In this document: piece after piece, positions 1 to 7,811 of the stretch
Layout of the letters: every line of letters begins with the position of its first letter
Numbering within the stretch: the first letter of the stretch is position 1
Assembly: GCF_000423925.1 (NCBI RefSeq)
Contig: NZ_KE384105.1
Span: 43,489 to 107,488 of the forward strand
DNA length: 64,000 nucleotides
Reading direction: 5' to 3'
DNA from: Butyrivibrio sp. VCD2006
GTDB lineage: Bacteria > Bacillota > Clostridia > Lachnospirales > Lachnospiraceae
The notes under the pieces: generated by a model
Told to the model about the DNA's origin: nothing
Databases searched by the model: none
What the model saw: the letters and a program-made list of their open reading frames with translations, nothing else
Translations under genes and position numbers: made by a program

Positions 1-1184
1 ATTCCAGGCTGCATTTTTACAAATCCTGCTTCTGCAAGCCTTTTTATGTCCTCTTCTTTTATGTTTGTTTTTATCTCACCTATGAGCTTGTACTTCTCCT
101 TATTCTTTGCCATCTTCGGAATAAGCTCATGCAATACTTCCATACTCATAATGTTATCCGTAAGCTGAATATACTTTCCGGGGTATCGCGCATTAAGCTC
201 TTTTAGTTCTTCATAAAGGCGCTCCGGTGACTTTGCACGGTAAATGTTTTTGTCACCATTAAGGCCACAGAAGGTACAGCAGTGCTTTTCCCCCCACCAG
301 CAGCCTCTTGAGCCTTCCACATAAATTACATAGTCGCCTTCCATAAGCGGCTCTCCATTCTCTTTTACAAGAATTGACTTACCGTAATAACCACTACGCT
401 CCCTATCCCATTCCTCAATAAAATCCGAATAATCAGGATAGGGAACCTTATTCATGTCCTTTGTTACTCTTGCCGGTACTACGCTCCCAAGCTCTGTCCC
501 ATACCTGACTACACCATAGGGCATGTCTGTTTCATCACCATCAATCAGCTTTTGACAAACAACATCAAAAACCTCGTCACCATCTCCAAAGAAGACATAA
601 TCAACACTTTTATAATGTCTTAAAACTGCTGCTCCGGCCTGGTCTCTTAAATTGGTACCACCCATAATTGTCTTTATACTGGGATCAAGCTCTTTAACAC
701 GCTTAAAAATCGCAAAAGTAGCATTCTGCTGTGAATAAATAGAGCTCCCAGCCAATACCTTTGCCCCCAGGCTTATTATCATTTGAGCAGTCACTTCCAC
801 ACACAGTTCGGCTGCATCACGAACAGTATGTATAAACTCCCTGAAGCCCTTTTTATCCTCCAGAAGTTCTTCGATGATAAGTCCTTTTATGTAATCATTA
901 ACAGAATAGTTAAACTCAACATCCGTAAGATGGGCAAAGCAAAACTCCGGAATTCCGACAATTCCGGGATAAATGGCTGACTCCATGCTTATCTCTTTAC
1001 CCAAAACATGCGACATAAAAAACATCGGATAAATCACTTTGGAGGATATTCCCGAGCCGCTAAGCCTTTCCTTGAACAAGGACAGCGCAAAGGAAGGCTG
1101 CGGTGGATACAAAAAAGGCGCTGACAAAAGCACAACATCATATTTGCCGTCTATTTCCCACTTAATATCATCTTTTACTACCAT
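1..1184 (-). CDS. RiPP maturation radical SAM protein, B12-binding type (partial, 3' end off the left edge)
   Basis: About 394 residues are visible, starting at the ATG at 1184, which overlaps the LanM stop codon and follows an AAGGAGG site by 5 nt. The N-terminal part looks like a cobalamin-binding fold (alternating strands such as KTIMGGTNLRDQAG and YVFFGDGDEVFD). Near residue 295 comes the signature GCWWGEKHCCTFCGLNG, the cluster-binding motif of the RiPP maturation radical SAM protein 1 family often found beside Nif11- or NHLP-leader precursors. Family members use SAM and cobalamin, several as peptide C-methyltransferases. The substrate is inferred to be the neighbouring Nif11-type precursor. 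The C-terminal part, any regulator-recognition domain and further genes lie outside the window. The family call is firm; the reaction is not known. Confidence 0.85.
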   Translation of the reverse strand, partial: MVVKDDIKWEIDGKYDVVLLSAPFLYPPQPSFALSLFKERLSGSGISSKVIYPMFFMSHVLGKEISMESAIYPGIVGIPEFCFAHLTDVEFNYSVNDYIKGLIIEELLEDKKGFREFIHTVRDAAELCVEVTAQMIISLGAKVLAGSSIYSQQNATFAIFKRVKELDPSIKTIMGGTNLRDQAGAAVLRHYKSVDYVFFGDGDEVFDVVCQKLIDGDETDMPYGVVRYGTELGSVVPARVTKDMNKVPYPDYSDFIEEWDRERSGYYGKSILVKENGEPLMEGDYVIYVEGSRGCWWGEKHCCTFCGLNGDKNIYRAKSPERLYEELKELNARYPGKYIQLTDNIMSMEVLHELIPKMAKNKEKYKLIGEIKTNIKEEDIKRLAEAGFVKMQPG

Positions 1185-3745
1185 TCTTCCTCCTTTGTAA
1201 CAAGCCTTATATATCTAAGCAAAGCGTATCCAATTCCGGCATAACCATCCATCAGTGATGGATCGGGACTGCCTGTCAGCGTACCAGGCAGCACCCTGAA
1301 GCCGCCGTTTTTTACTGCTCTTTCACTCATTTTCTTAAGAAACTGTCCAGCTCTTACTAAATACGACTTATCCTTAAATGTCTTCGCCGCTTCAAGAAGA
1401 CACAGCACTACGCCGGCATTTCCGTTAAGAAGCGTGTCTGTTTCAAGAAGCTCATAGCTACTTATACTGTCAGCTGCAAGCTGCAAGAGTTCCTTAGCCT
1501 GCGGAACTACGCGAAGGCTCCCTGCTGCCATAAGCCCTATTCCCGGCACTCCTTTTTCCAGATCACAGGTTGCAAAAAGAGGCTTATCACACTTCTCTAT
1601 ATCAGGCCATGCTCCAAGCTTTTTACTGTATCCATTAAGAAGCTCACTGATAAGCAGACTGCATTTTTCGATACATTTATTCTTCCTTTTTTCATCCTGT
1701 ATGTGTTCACAGCACAGGGATAGCAAATACAAAAGTCCTGCCTTCCCCTTCAGCATTCCATAGCCCGTCTCTTTGGAGTCGTCTAAGAAAAGCTTATCAG
1801 CCATGGTATCAAGCTCTGATAAGACTTTTTCAAAAGCCCATTTTACGCAAGCAACTTCCTTGCCCACAATTGCAAGTGCTGCAACAACATCAGGAAGTTC
1901 AAAGCCCTCATCACAAAGCTTTATCAGATCATCGCTCTCTCCTCGCGATAACAGTCTTTTGGTATCCTCATTACATATTTCAAGGATATTTCCTGCAGTT
2001 ATATCATCACTATCCACAGTTCTTAAGTATTCCTCAAAGAAAACTGCAATTCCCTGCAATCCTTTTCGAAATCCCTTAGAATATTGCGGTGTATAGTTCT
2101 TATCATAGCTAAGGAAAATTGCATCCTTTCCGGAGACAGCAACCTTAAGCTCTGATATTTTCTCTGATAATTCCCTGGCCAGGGCCTTTGCATCATCTAC
2201 TGTCAATGGCGAATCCGCTTCTCCAATCTGCACAGGCTCATCATTTTCTTTCTCTGCCTTATCTACAGCCTGAAGCAGTCTGACGCGAAGATAATCCATC
2301 TCAAATGCCTTATTGTCATCCCCCATATTGGAGAGACACAGCTTTGCATGCTCTAATGCTGAGATATCAAAAAAATTATCTATGAGAAAGCTATCCCGCG
2401 GATCGCCATAGAGACTATGTCCATCTGCCTTCATGGAAAAGAACGGAATATCCCCCTCTTCAAGATTGCTCCTTTCCCATGCAGTAAGCGTACTTACATC
2501 GTCAATTGCAAGGTCATTTAACCTTATACTCAGCTTATCAAGCTCCCTGTCCCTTCTTTTTCTGTCCTCAAGGAACTCCTTGGAATGCATCTCCTGAAGT
2601 GTCAGCGCATAATATGAGCTTGTGCGAAGGACAAAGCGGGCACTCATATTCCTATACTCATCAAGGAGCCCCGTTAACTCCTTCTTATTCTCACGAATAA
2701 TGTCATACCCCTGTGAAAAGCCGTCCATGAACTCTTTTTCATATCCCTGTATGGTCTGCTTTTCTTTGTCAAATATCGGAAGCGAGCCGCCCTTTTTGCT
2801 ATAAAGCGGACTCATCTGTTCCTTCCCCTGCAAAACCATGGGAAGCACCATTGTATTTGCCGAAGAAAACATAATACTTTTTACGATGGGATCTATTTCG
2901 TCAATACTCTTATAATCCGTTCCCTGACAGAGATTGTGGATAGGAGTTATGATAGTTTCCAGATCAATACACACCGGATATATTCCTGATGCAACTATAT
3001 TCTCAAAATGCATGTCAGTGCTTCCAAGGCACCGAAACAATGAAAGCAAAATACCAAAATTATAGTAAAAAGAGGCAATATCCTCTTTATTTTTCAGCTC
3101 AATACTCTTAATTTCTTCAATAAATCCGTATTCTCCGTCTACAGACAGAGCGAACGGAGCACGGATTTTCCCGCTGAAAAATCTGTCTGCAAGCCTGTAA
3201 AACAGCTCGTCAGGTCTGCAGTCCCGAGGCTTATAATAAAAAACTCCACCCTCTGTTTCGACTTTAAGAGCGCTACAGCCATGTAGATGACAGTCTGCAC
3301 CTGATGCTGACAGTCCGGTGATTTTACCGCTTCTGCAGCCACCCAAAAGCTCTCTCTGTATCCGCTCACTGTTTAAGGAAAACCTTTTTAAAAATGTATC
3401 AATAAATATTTGGAAATTATCGCATATGAGTCTGCGATAGTAATCTAGATCAGGATATTTCGAAAAAGGATTCTCTCCCCCGTTAATTCGCCTTATTACT
3501 TCATCCCGGGCCTTTTCTTTATCCTCATTGCTCACGAAAGAAAGACCTATGATTGCTGCAGGAACGATTCTATAAAGCTCGTCTGTATACATCTGCGAAA
3601 CAATCGGGTCTACAAGATTTATCAGCCTTTTTTCAAGCAAGTCAAGTGCGCTTTGAGCGCCCTCTTCAGTAAACTCCCCTTTTGCTAAAAAGCCGGCTCT
3701 TTCTCCTTCAATAAATGGCTTTAAAAAGCTAAACACATTTTTCAT
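1178..3745 (-). CDS. lanM: Class II lanthipeptide synthetase LanM with intact dehydratase and degenerate cyclase domain
   Basis: LanM enzymes phosphorylate and eliminate Ser/Thr of a precursor and then cyclize Cys onto the dehydro residues. I start at the ATG at 3745 (855 aa, MKNVFSFLK) because a terminator hairpin separates it from an upstream ATG at 3802. The dehydratase half is well kept: YKPRD around K172, TDMHFEN at 243-249 and IDLET near 261 match LanM catalytic and ATP-site motifs. The C-terminal LanC-like half is recognisable by spacing but has lost its metal site: the His-Gly motif reads KG (K666), the Cys-x-Gly-x-Pro-Gly motif reads EKGVPG (about 730) and Cys-His-Gly reads LNG (about 773). 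It should dehydrate but probably cannot cyclize. It lies between the precursor and radical SAM genes on one strand. Confidence 0.93.
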   Translation of the reverse strand: MKNVFSFLKPFIEGERAGFLAKGEFTEEGAQSALDLLEKRLINLVDPIVSQMYTDELYRIVPAAIIGLSFVSNEDKEKARDEVIRRINGGENPFSKYPDLDYYRRLICDNFQIFIDTFLKRFSLNSERIQRELLGGCRSGKITGLSASGADCHLHGCSALKVETEGGVFYYKPRDCRPDELFYRLADRFFSGKIRAPFALSVDGEYGFIEEIKSIELKNKEDIASFYYNFGILLSLFRCLGSTDMHFENIVASGIYPVCIDLETIITPIHNLCQGTDYKSIDEIDPIVKSIMFSSANTMVLPMVLQGKEQMSPLYSKKGGSLPIFDKEKQTIQGYEKEFMDGFSQGYDIIRENKKELTGLLDEYRNMSARFVLRTSSYYALTLQEMHSKEFLEDRKRRDRELDKLSIRLNDLAIDDVSTLTAWERSNLEEGDIPFFSMKADGHSLYGDPRDSFLIDNFFDISALEHAKLCLSNMGDDNKAFEMDYLRVRLLQAVDKAEKENDEPVQIGEADSPLTVDDAKALARELSEKISELKVAVSGKDAIFLSYDKNYTPQYSKGFRKGLQGIAVFFEEYLRTVDSDDITAGNILEICNEDTKRLLSRGESDDLIKLCDEGFELPDVVAALAIVGKEVACVKWAFEKVLSELDTMADKLFLDDSKETGYGMLKGKAGLLYLLSLCCEHIQDEKRKNKCIEKCSLLISELLNGYSKKLGAWPDIEKCDKPLFATCDLEKGVPGIGLMAAGSLRVVPQAKELLQLAADSISSYELLETDTLLNGNAGVVLCLLEAAKTFKDKSYLVRAGQFLKKMSERAVKNGGFRVLPGTLTGSPDPSLMDGYAGIGYALLRYIRLVTKEEEW

Positions 3746-3756
3746 TGTTCCCCATA

Positions 3757-3793
3757 AGAAAAAAGCGCCTTGAGGACATACGTCCCCAAGGGC
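3757..3793 (-). terminator. Attenuating terminator between precursor and lanM
   Basis: On the minus strand a 10-bp stem (CCTTGGGGAC / GTCCTCAAGG, one mismatch) is followed by CGCTTTTTTC. It lies after the precursor stop and before the lanM start. Partial termination here would make more precursor message than enzyme message, as is usual in lanthipeptide operons. Confidence 0.75.
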
Positions 3794-3807
3794 CCAAAGC
3801 ATCTATC

Positions 3808-4086
3808 TTAGCAAGCAGCCAAGGAATATGTTCCTACAGCAACTCCTACTGTTGTAATTGTAGTAACGGGTGTTGTTCCACCTGCAACTGCATCGAGCTG
3901 AGACTTGTCAAGCTTTCCTTCCTGACTGAGTGTCTCAGCATAAGCCTTCAAATCATCAACTGTACCTTCGATACCAAATTCAGCGATGAAATCCTCAAGA
4001 GACTTGCCGGCCTTAGTCATCTCAGCAATCTTTTTCTTCATAGCGTCATCACCAGCAGCCTTGTCGTAAAAATCTTTAATTGTCAT
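3808..4086 (-). CDS. Nif11-type leader lanthipeptide precursor
   Basis: This 92-residue peptide has a Nif11-like leader (MTIKDFYDKAAGDD... to LDKSQLDAVAGG) ending in the double-glycine site used by peptidase-containing exporters. Cleavage after GG gives a 22-residue core with seven Thr, one Ser and a single Cys as its very last residue (ending TYSLAAC). With one Cys only one lanthionine or methyllanthionine ring is possible, so most dehydrated residues would stay as dehydrobutyrine unless changed otherwise. The start follows AAAGGAGGT at good spacing. The gene is first in a minus-strand set with lanM and the radical SAM gene. No peptidase-transporter is seen inside the window. Confidence 0.9.
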   Translation of the reverse strand: MTIKDFYDKAAGDDAMKKKIAEMTKAGKSLEDFIAEFGIEGTVDDLKAYAETLSQEGKLDKSQLDAVAGGTTPVTTITTVGVAVGTYSLAAC

Positions 4087-4263
4087 AAAAAATACCTCCT
4101 TTAAATTGGTAAGTACATATGCAACTCTTTTTATATACTAGCACAATCATCGATTTTTGCTGTCTAAATCAACTATTTTTTATAATTTTTTTATATTATC
4201 TTAAGTTCACATTTAGCAACGCCAAGCATTAAATTATTTAATCCGTGATGCTATACTTATCTC
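4087..4263. promoter_or_regulatory. Divergent promoter region of the lanthipeptide locus
   Basis: For the minus-strand precursor an extended -10, TGC-TAGTAT, lies at 4135-4143 with a plausible 50-nt leader. For the plus-strand lanC gene an extended -10, TGC-TATACT, lies at 4249-4257, which would place the transcription start at or beside the ATG at 4264. Both lack good -35 boxes. The spacer is very AT-rich. No regulator gene or clear operator is visible. Confidence 0.5.
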
Positions 4264-5553
4264 ATGAATACTATGCGTTTATCCCTGATAAATTTGAAAG
4301 AAGAATGCCGTAATATCATGAGTAAAGAGGCCGCTCTTGATGAAGCACTTTTTATTGCTTCCGGGATACCGGACGCTGATTCCGGCTTTGAGAATCTCTC
4401 ATTTATGAGCGGAGCTCTGGGACGCGCTGTCTTCTTAAGCGCTGCAGAGGTATTTGAAGAGAATTTGGAAAAGCGCTTCGAATACAAGGCATATCGCGAT
4501 AAAGCCTATGCATGTATTTCAGAAGAGTTGTCAGTTCTCCCCTTGCAGGAAACGGGCAATATCACTATGGACATTTCCCTTGCCTGCGGACTTTCAGGGA
4601 TAATTCATTCCCTTCTTTTGATACATAAAATCACAGGTCAGTTAAACACTTCCCTTTTTAACCAGGCTATGAACCTTATTCCTTACTACTCTCCAGCGAA
4701 GGAAGCTTCTCCTGACTTTTATTTGGGACTGTCCGGATATATTTATGCTTTGTGTGAACTTTTGGATTTCTATGATGATGAAGCCCTAAGCGACGCTTCC
4801 ATCTATGAGACTGTCCTTGGGAAAATAGAAGAAGCCATGGATTTTTTGTTGTCCTGTAAGACACTACCTTTTCAGACAGCATGGGAAGTTAATCCGGAAA
4901 CGGTATTATTATGGGATACAATAAAATGCCAAAAGCCCATAAGCGGGCTCGGTCATGGGATGCTTGGAATAGCTGTTGCCCTTATAAAGGGCAGTGAAAG
5001 GCTAAAGAAATCAGCTATCCCCGTATCGAAAGAAAAAATGCCTGAATACATTAAGGCTTTTCATGATGCACTTAAGTTTGAATATCATACCTATAACTCT
5101 GATCTTCATGATTGGCCTGATCTTCGCCCCAAAGCTACAGATGTAACATCACTCCACGGTATCTGCTCAGGCGCTGCAGGCATTGGGCTCGGGCTTTTAT
5201 GCCTTGAGAGCGATATTTTAGCAGATGAAAGAAATTCTATACTCTCTCTTGTACATGAATCATGTCTTATGTCTCTTCTTAGAGCAGAGGATCATCTTTG
5301 CTGTGGCAAATCGGCTATCTGTGAATATCTTCTTACGAGATATAACAGCAAGAAGGATTTCTCCGACTACGAAGCTGCAGGATGTCTTCTTGACCTTATG
5401 AAAAATGAGCGCACCAAAAGAAGTGCAGCTAATTACATGCTAAATCCTGCTATCCCAAAGACAGATACATCTCTTTTCTTTGGTTCTTCAGGAATAGGCT
5501 ATGAATTCCTTCGCTTTTATGCACCTGACAGGATACCCTCTGTTTTCTTTTAG
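4264..5553 (+). CDS. lanC: Stand-alone LanC-like cyclase with CCG zinc motif
   Basis: LanC enzymes use a zinc ion to activate Cys thiols for Michael addition to dehydroalanine or dehydrobutyrine. The 429-aa product shows the three LanC landmarks in order: GLGHGMLG (H231), ICSGAAGIGLG (C301) and HLCCGKSA (C346-C347). The last motif is Cys-Cys-Gly rather than Cys-His-Gly, giving a predicted three-Cys zinc site as in ProcM-type promiscuous LanM enzymes. It is divergent from the precursor-lanM-radical SAM genes and presumably supplies the cyclase activity that the LanM has lost. The start is uncertain: the -10 box sits only about 7 nt before the first ATG, so translation may be leaderless or begin at the ATG at 4318. 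Confidence 0.85.
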   Translation: MNTMRLSLINLKEECRNIMSKEAALDEALFIASGIPDADSGFENLSFMSGALGRAVFLSAAEVFEENLEKRFEYKAYRDKAYACISEELSVLPLQETGNITMDISLACGLSGIIHSLLLIHKITGQLNTSLFNQAMNLIPYYSPAKEASPDFYLGLSGYIYALCELLDFYDDEALSDASIYETVLGKIEEAMDFLLSCKTLPFQTAWEVNPETVLLWDTIKCQKPISGLGHGMLGIAVALIKGSERLKKSAIPVSKEKMPEYIKAFHDALKFEYHTYNSDLHDWPDLRPKATDVTSLHGICSGAAGIGLGLLCLESDILADERNSILSLVHESCLMSLLRAEDHLCCGKSAICEYLLTRYNSKKDFSDYEAAGCLLDLMKNERTKRSAANYMLNPAIPKTDTSLFFGSSGIGYEFLRFYAPDRIPSVFF

Positions 5554-5754
5554 GGTCCGGATCTTATTTGAAATCCATTTTCAGGTTCTACCTCTTTCCG
5601 TATTTCGCAGCCAATTCAGAATAAAAACGCTTAAATATAGAAGATTTTTTAAGAGTATTGCTCATACAGACTGCTCTCCGTTACTTCTTCATCCCCAATC
5701 TGTTACTTACTATACTTCATGATACTACTTATTGTTAGTTATTGCTAACTTTTC

Positions 5755-6170
5755 TCAAAAATTTATTATTTCATTTTCTCTTACAAGATCATACATAAAG
5801 CTCTTTTCCCCAAGCGTTCTTGTACCCACATGTTTCATGCCAATATGCTCATACTTTTCTTTCTTAAGCTTGGCATCAGTTGATACTATGACCGGTAAGC
5901 CAGCCTCATCAGCCACTTCGAATGCAGTCTCAACCAGCGGACGCATAAATCCCTTACCCTGATATTCCTTTTTTACGGCAAGCAGTTCTATCTGTACAAA
6001 CTGTTTCTTTTATCCCTATATGTCTTTTCAAGACTTGCTCTTCCAGCCTGGAACTTCTTCACAATGTCGCTGAAGTTCCTAAAGCCAAGAGCTCTTGCCA
6101 TCCTCCAGACCATTTTAAACATTGCAATTCCGGGATATGGATGTGTAGTATCCGTCAGAATAATAATGCC
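5755..6170 (-). pseudogene. GNAT acetyltransferase, frameshifted and 5'-truncated
   Basis: The C-terminal 63 residues (MRPLVETAFEVADEAGLPVIV...YEHIGMKHVGTR) read as the end of a GNAT N-acetyltransferase, including the Q/RxxGxG/A-like EYQGKGFMRPLV just upstream. A frame break lies near 6010; before it the gene continues in another frame (HPYPGIAMFKMVWRMARALG, then FQAGRASLEKTYRDK). The open sequence stops at about 6170, where it abuts a serine-recombinase fragment. It is a decayed gene, not a functional enzyme. Confidence 0.75.
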
Positions 6171-6351
6171 TGCCCTTTATGTTCTTACCGGAGAATCCTT
6201 CATCAGAATACTCGCCTGCAATTTCAATATCCTGGTATTCAGCATACTTTCTAATTTTCTCTTTCTGAGCTTCCAGAGAGTATCCATCAACCTGAATAGC
6301 TGTGGATACTCTTGTATATATGTAACACTTAGTTTTCTTTGTCTTTGTCAT
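6171..6351 (-). pseudogene. Large serine recombinase, N-terminal stub
   Basis: About 60 residues (KCYIYTRVSTAIQVDGYSLE through FSGKNIKGR) match the first 60 residues of the intact recombinase at 13095-14855, including the catalytic Ser in TRVS. The reading frame then runs into the GNAT pseudogene, so the rest of the recombinase is lost. It marks an old integration or deletion scar. Confidence 0.85.
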
Positions 6352-6412
6352 AAATTGTCATCTCCCTCCATTTTTCCGTTGACAACTGTAACAAACCTAT
6401 TTAAGATAAGGA

Positions 6413-6982
6413 TTAAGAAATGGGTTTTTCACCGGGTAGGGCTTCGGCCTGACAGGACTTGCTCGTTTCTTTTTTTATTTCCATAACATCATATAGATAT
6501 TTCTTCCCACTGCCTGCATGTCTTATCAATAGTCTGGCGTGAAAAATATTGTATCCAGTGATTTCATCATCTTCACCATAGATTGGTAATCCAAAACGAG
6601 TATCATACCTATACCATCCATTCTTAGCATCACGGCCATGCTTTTTCTTCCTGTTTTCTTCGAACACCCCATTCGTAGCTATTTCAATCATTTCCGGTAT
6701 TCCCTGTGCAGCATTTGCCTTAGCTTTAGCAACCGCACCTTTCAGCTTCTTGGTATAAACAGATCCGGCATATTCCCCTGGAAGAGTTGTCCCAATATAT
6801 ATGATTTCTCCATCCTCTGCTATTGAGTAAAACTCTCCCACATAATCTTTAAGATACTGTTCGACATCTTCCCAGTTCAGGCTTCGCTTACCCTTAAAGA
6901 TAATGTCATTTATCATGACAATGCTGTTTCCATCTGCATCCTTAATTACAGATACATTTCTTGATTTGTTTCCTTTTTCCAT
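6413..6982 (-). CDS. Hypothetical protein of a mobile-element remnant
   Basis: I do not recognise this 189-residue product (MEKGNKSRNVSVIKD...). The ATG at 6982 follows GAGGAG by about 5 nt and is preferred to an in-frame start at 7033 that would translate through a palindrome. Visible features are a Lys-rich centre (KKLKGAVAKAKANAAQG), the stretch NGWYRYDTRFGLPIYGEDDE and a well-ordered C-terminal part (FHARLLIRHAGSGKKYLYDVMEIKKE). There is no signal peptide or membrane segment. It follows the XRE gene on the same strand with two palindromes between them. Proteins of this look occur in Lachnospiraceae integrative elements as far as I recall; the function is unknown. Confidence 0.6.
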   Translation of the reverse strand: MEKGNKSRNVSVIKDADGNSIVMINDIIFKGKRSLNWEDVEQYLKDYVGEFYSIAEDGEIIYIGTTLPGEYAGSVYTKKLKGAVAKAKANAAQGIPEMIEIATNGVFEENRKKKHGRDAKNGWYRYDTRFGLPIYGEDDEITGYNIFHARLLIRHAGSGKKYLYDVMEIKKETSKSCQAEALPGEKPIS

Positions 6983-7001
6983 ATTGCTCCTCACTTCTTT
7001 T

Positions 7002-7066
7002 AACCCCCTCGAATTCGAGGGGGTTAGGATCATTCAGATTATAAACAGGTCGATTTCGACCTGTTT
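7002..7066. repeat. Pair of perfect palindromes between two accessory genes
   Basis: A 24-bp perfect palindrome at 7002-7025 (arms AACCCCCTCGAA) and a 24-bp inverted repeat at 7043-7066 (arms AAACAGGTCGA, 2-nt centre) are 17 bp apart. Neither is followed by a T-run, so they look more like operators or RNA hairpins than terminators. Confidence 0.75.
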
Positions 7067-7088
7067 AAACATACTGATTCCAAGACAA

Positions 7089-7295
7089 TTATTCCTTCTC
7101 ATCATCCTTTTTCAGCAGTTTTTCCATCCTTATGTAATACTCCAAAAGCCTCACAACATAATCAGGTGCATGCCTCATATCACGCTCCCACTCAGTAACA
7201 GTCCTGTAAGGAATATTAAAATACTCGCAGAATTCCTTGCGGTTCATACCAGTACTTTCGCGTAGTTCTTTTATTTTTTTCGCTTTATCATCCAT
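7089..7295 (-). CDS. Small XRE-family DNA-binding protein
   Basis: A 68-residue protein (MDDKAKKIKELRESTG...) with a helix-turn-helix over MNRKEFCEYFNIPYRTVTEWE, typical of Cro/CI-type regulators in integrative elements. The ATG at 7295 is preferred because it follows AGAAAGGGG; an earlier in-frame start adds six residues without a ribosome site. Its upstream region carries two copies of a palindromic site, so it is probably autoregulated. It is transcribed toward the hypothetical gene at 6413-6982. Confidence 0.75.
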   Translation of the reverse strand: MDDKAKKIKELRESTGMNRKEFCEYFNIPYRTVTEWERDMRHAPDYVVRLLEYYIRMEKLLKKDDEKE

Positions 7296-7311
7296 GAGAT
7301 GCCCCTTTCTC

Positions 7312-7367
7312 AATTACACGTTGTGTATAAGTTTACCATAAATAATTCTTGTACACAACGTGTAATT
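7312..7367 (-). promoter_or_regulatory. Paired operators over the XRE gene promoter
   Basis: Two 16-bp arms (AATTACACGTTGTGTA at 7312-7327 and its exact inverse at 7352-7367) flank the promoter. Each arm holds its own dyad, TACAC-N3-GTGTA, with centres 37 bp apart. A plausible minus-strand promoter (TTGTGT, 17 bp, TAAACT) lies between or overlaps them. This is the arrangement expected of a self-repressing regulator. Confidence 0.65.
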
Positions 7368-7375
7368 CATTGTTG

Positions 7376-7597
7376 TCAGGCAACACTTACTACATAAGAA
7401 TAGCCAAGTACAACATCAGGATCATTTGTGAAAGAATCTGATTCTGCCCCATCCGTGCAGAACTCGTAATCTATCATATACAAGACCATGTTTTCCTTCT
7501 CCAACCTCTTAAGCAACCCTGGACCGTACTTCACCATCAGTCTTGCAGTAACATCTAAGGGTGCATTTAGTGTCATTTTGGTTTCATTTCGTTTCAT
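7376..7597 (-). CDS. Small hypothetical protein
   Basis: A 73-residue reading frame (MKRNETKMTLNAPLDVTARL...) with no recognised domain, acidic in its second half (DYEFCTDGAESDSFTNDPD). An in-frame ATG at 7651 would translate a terminator hairpin, so the ATG at 7597 is more likely. No clear ribosome site precedes it. It may be a remnant. Confidence 0.35.
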   Translation of the reverse strand: MKRNETKMTLNAPLDVTARLMVKYGPGLLKRLEKENMVLYMIDYEFCTDGAESDSFTNDPDVVLGYSYVVSVA

Positions 7598-7620
7598 TTT
7601 GTGACGCTTTACAATATGCC

Positions 7621-7659
7621 AAAAGAAAAAGCAACCCGGAATTTTAACCAAGGTTGCTT
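7621..7659 (-). terminator. Rho-independent terminator
   Basis: Stem AAGCAACC / GGTTGCTT followed on the minus strand by TTTCTTTT. It is placed to end transcription coming from the acetolactate decarboxylase gene. Confidence 0.7.
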
Positions 7660-7811
7660 AAATCGCTAGCGCATTCTTTTTACACTTGTAATGATATCAG
7701 TGCAATATTGGCATGTAAAGTAACAATCCGCTAATATTCCACTAATATTTTGGTACACCATACATTTTCTTTAATAATCAGCCAAAACCGATATATTATC
7801 ATACTTGCCTA

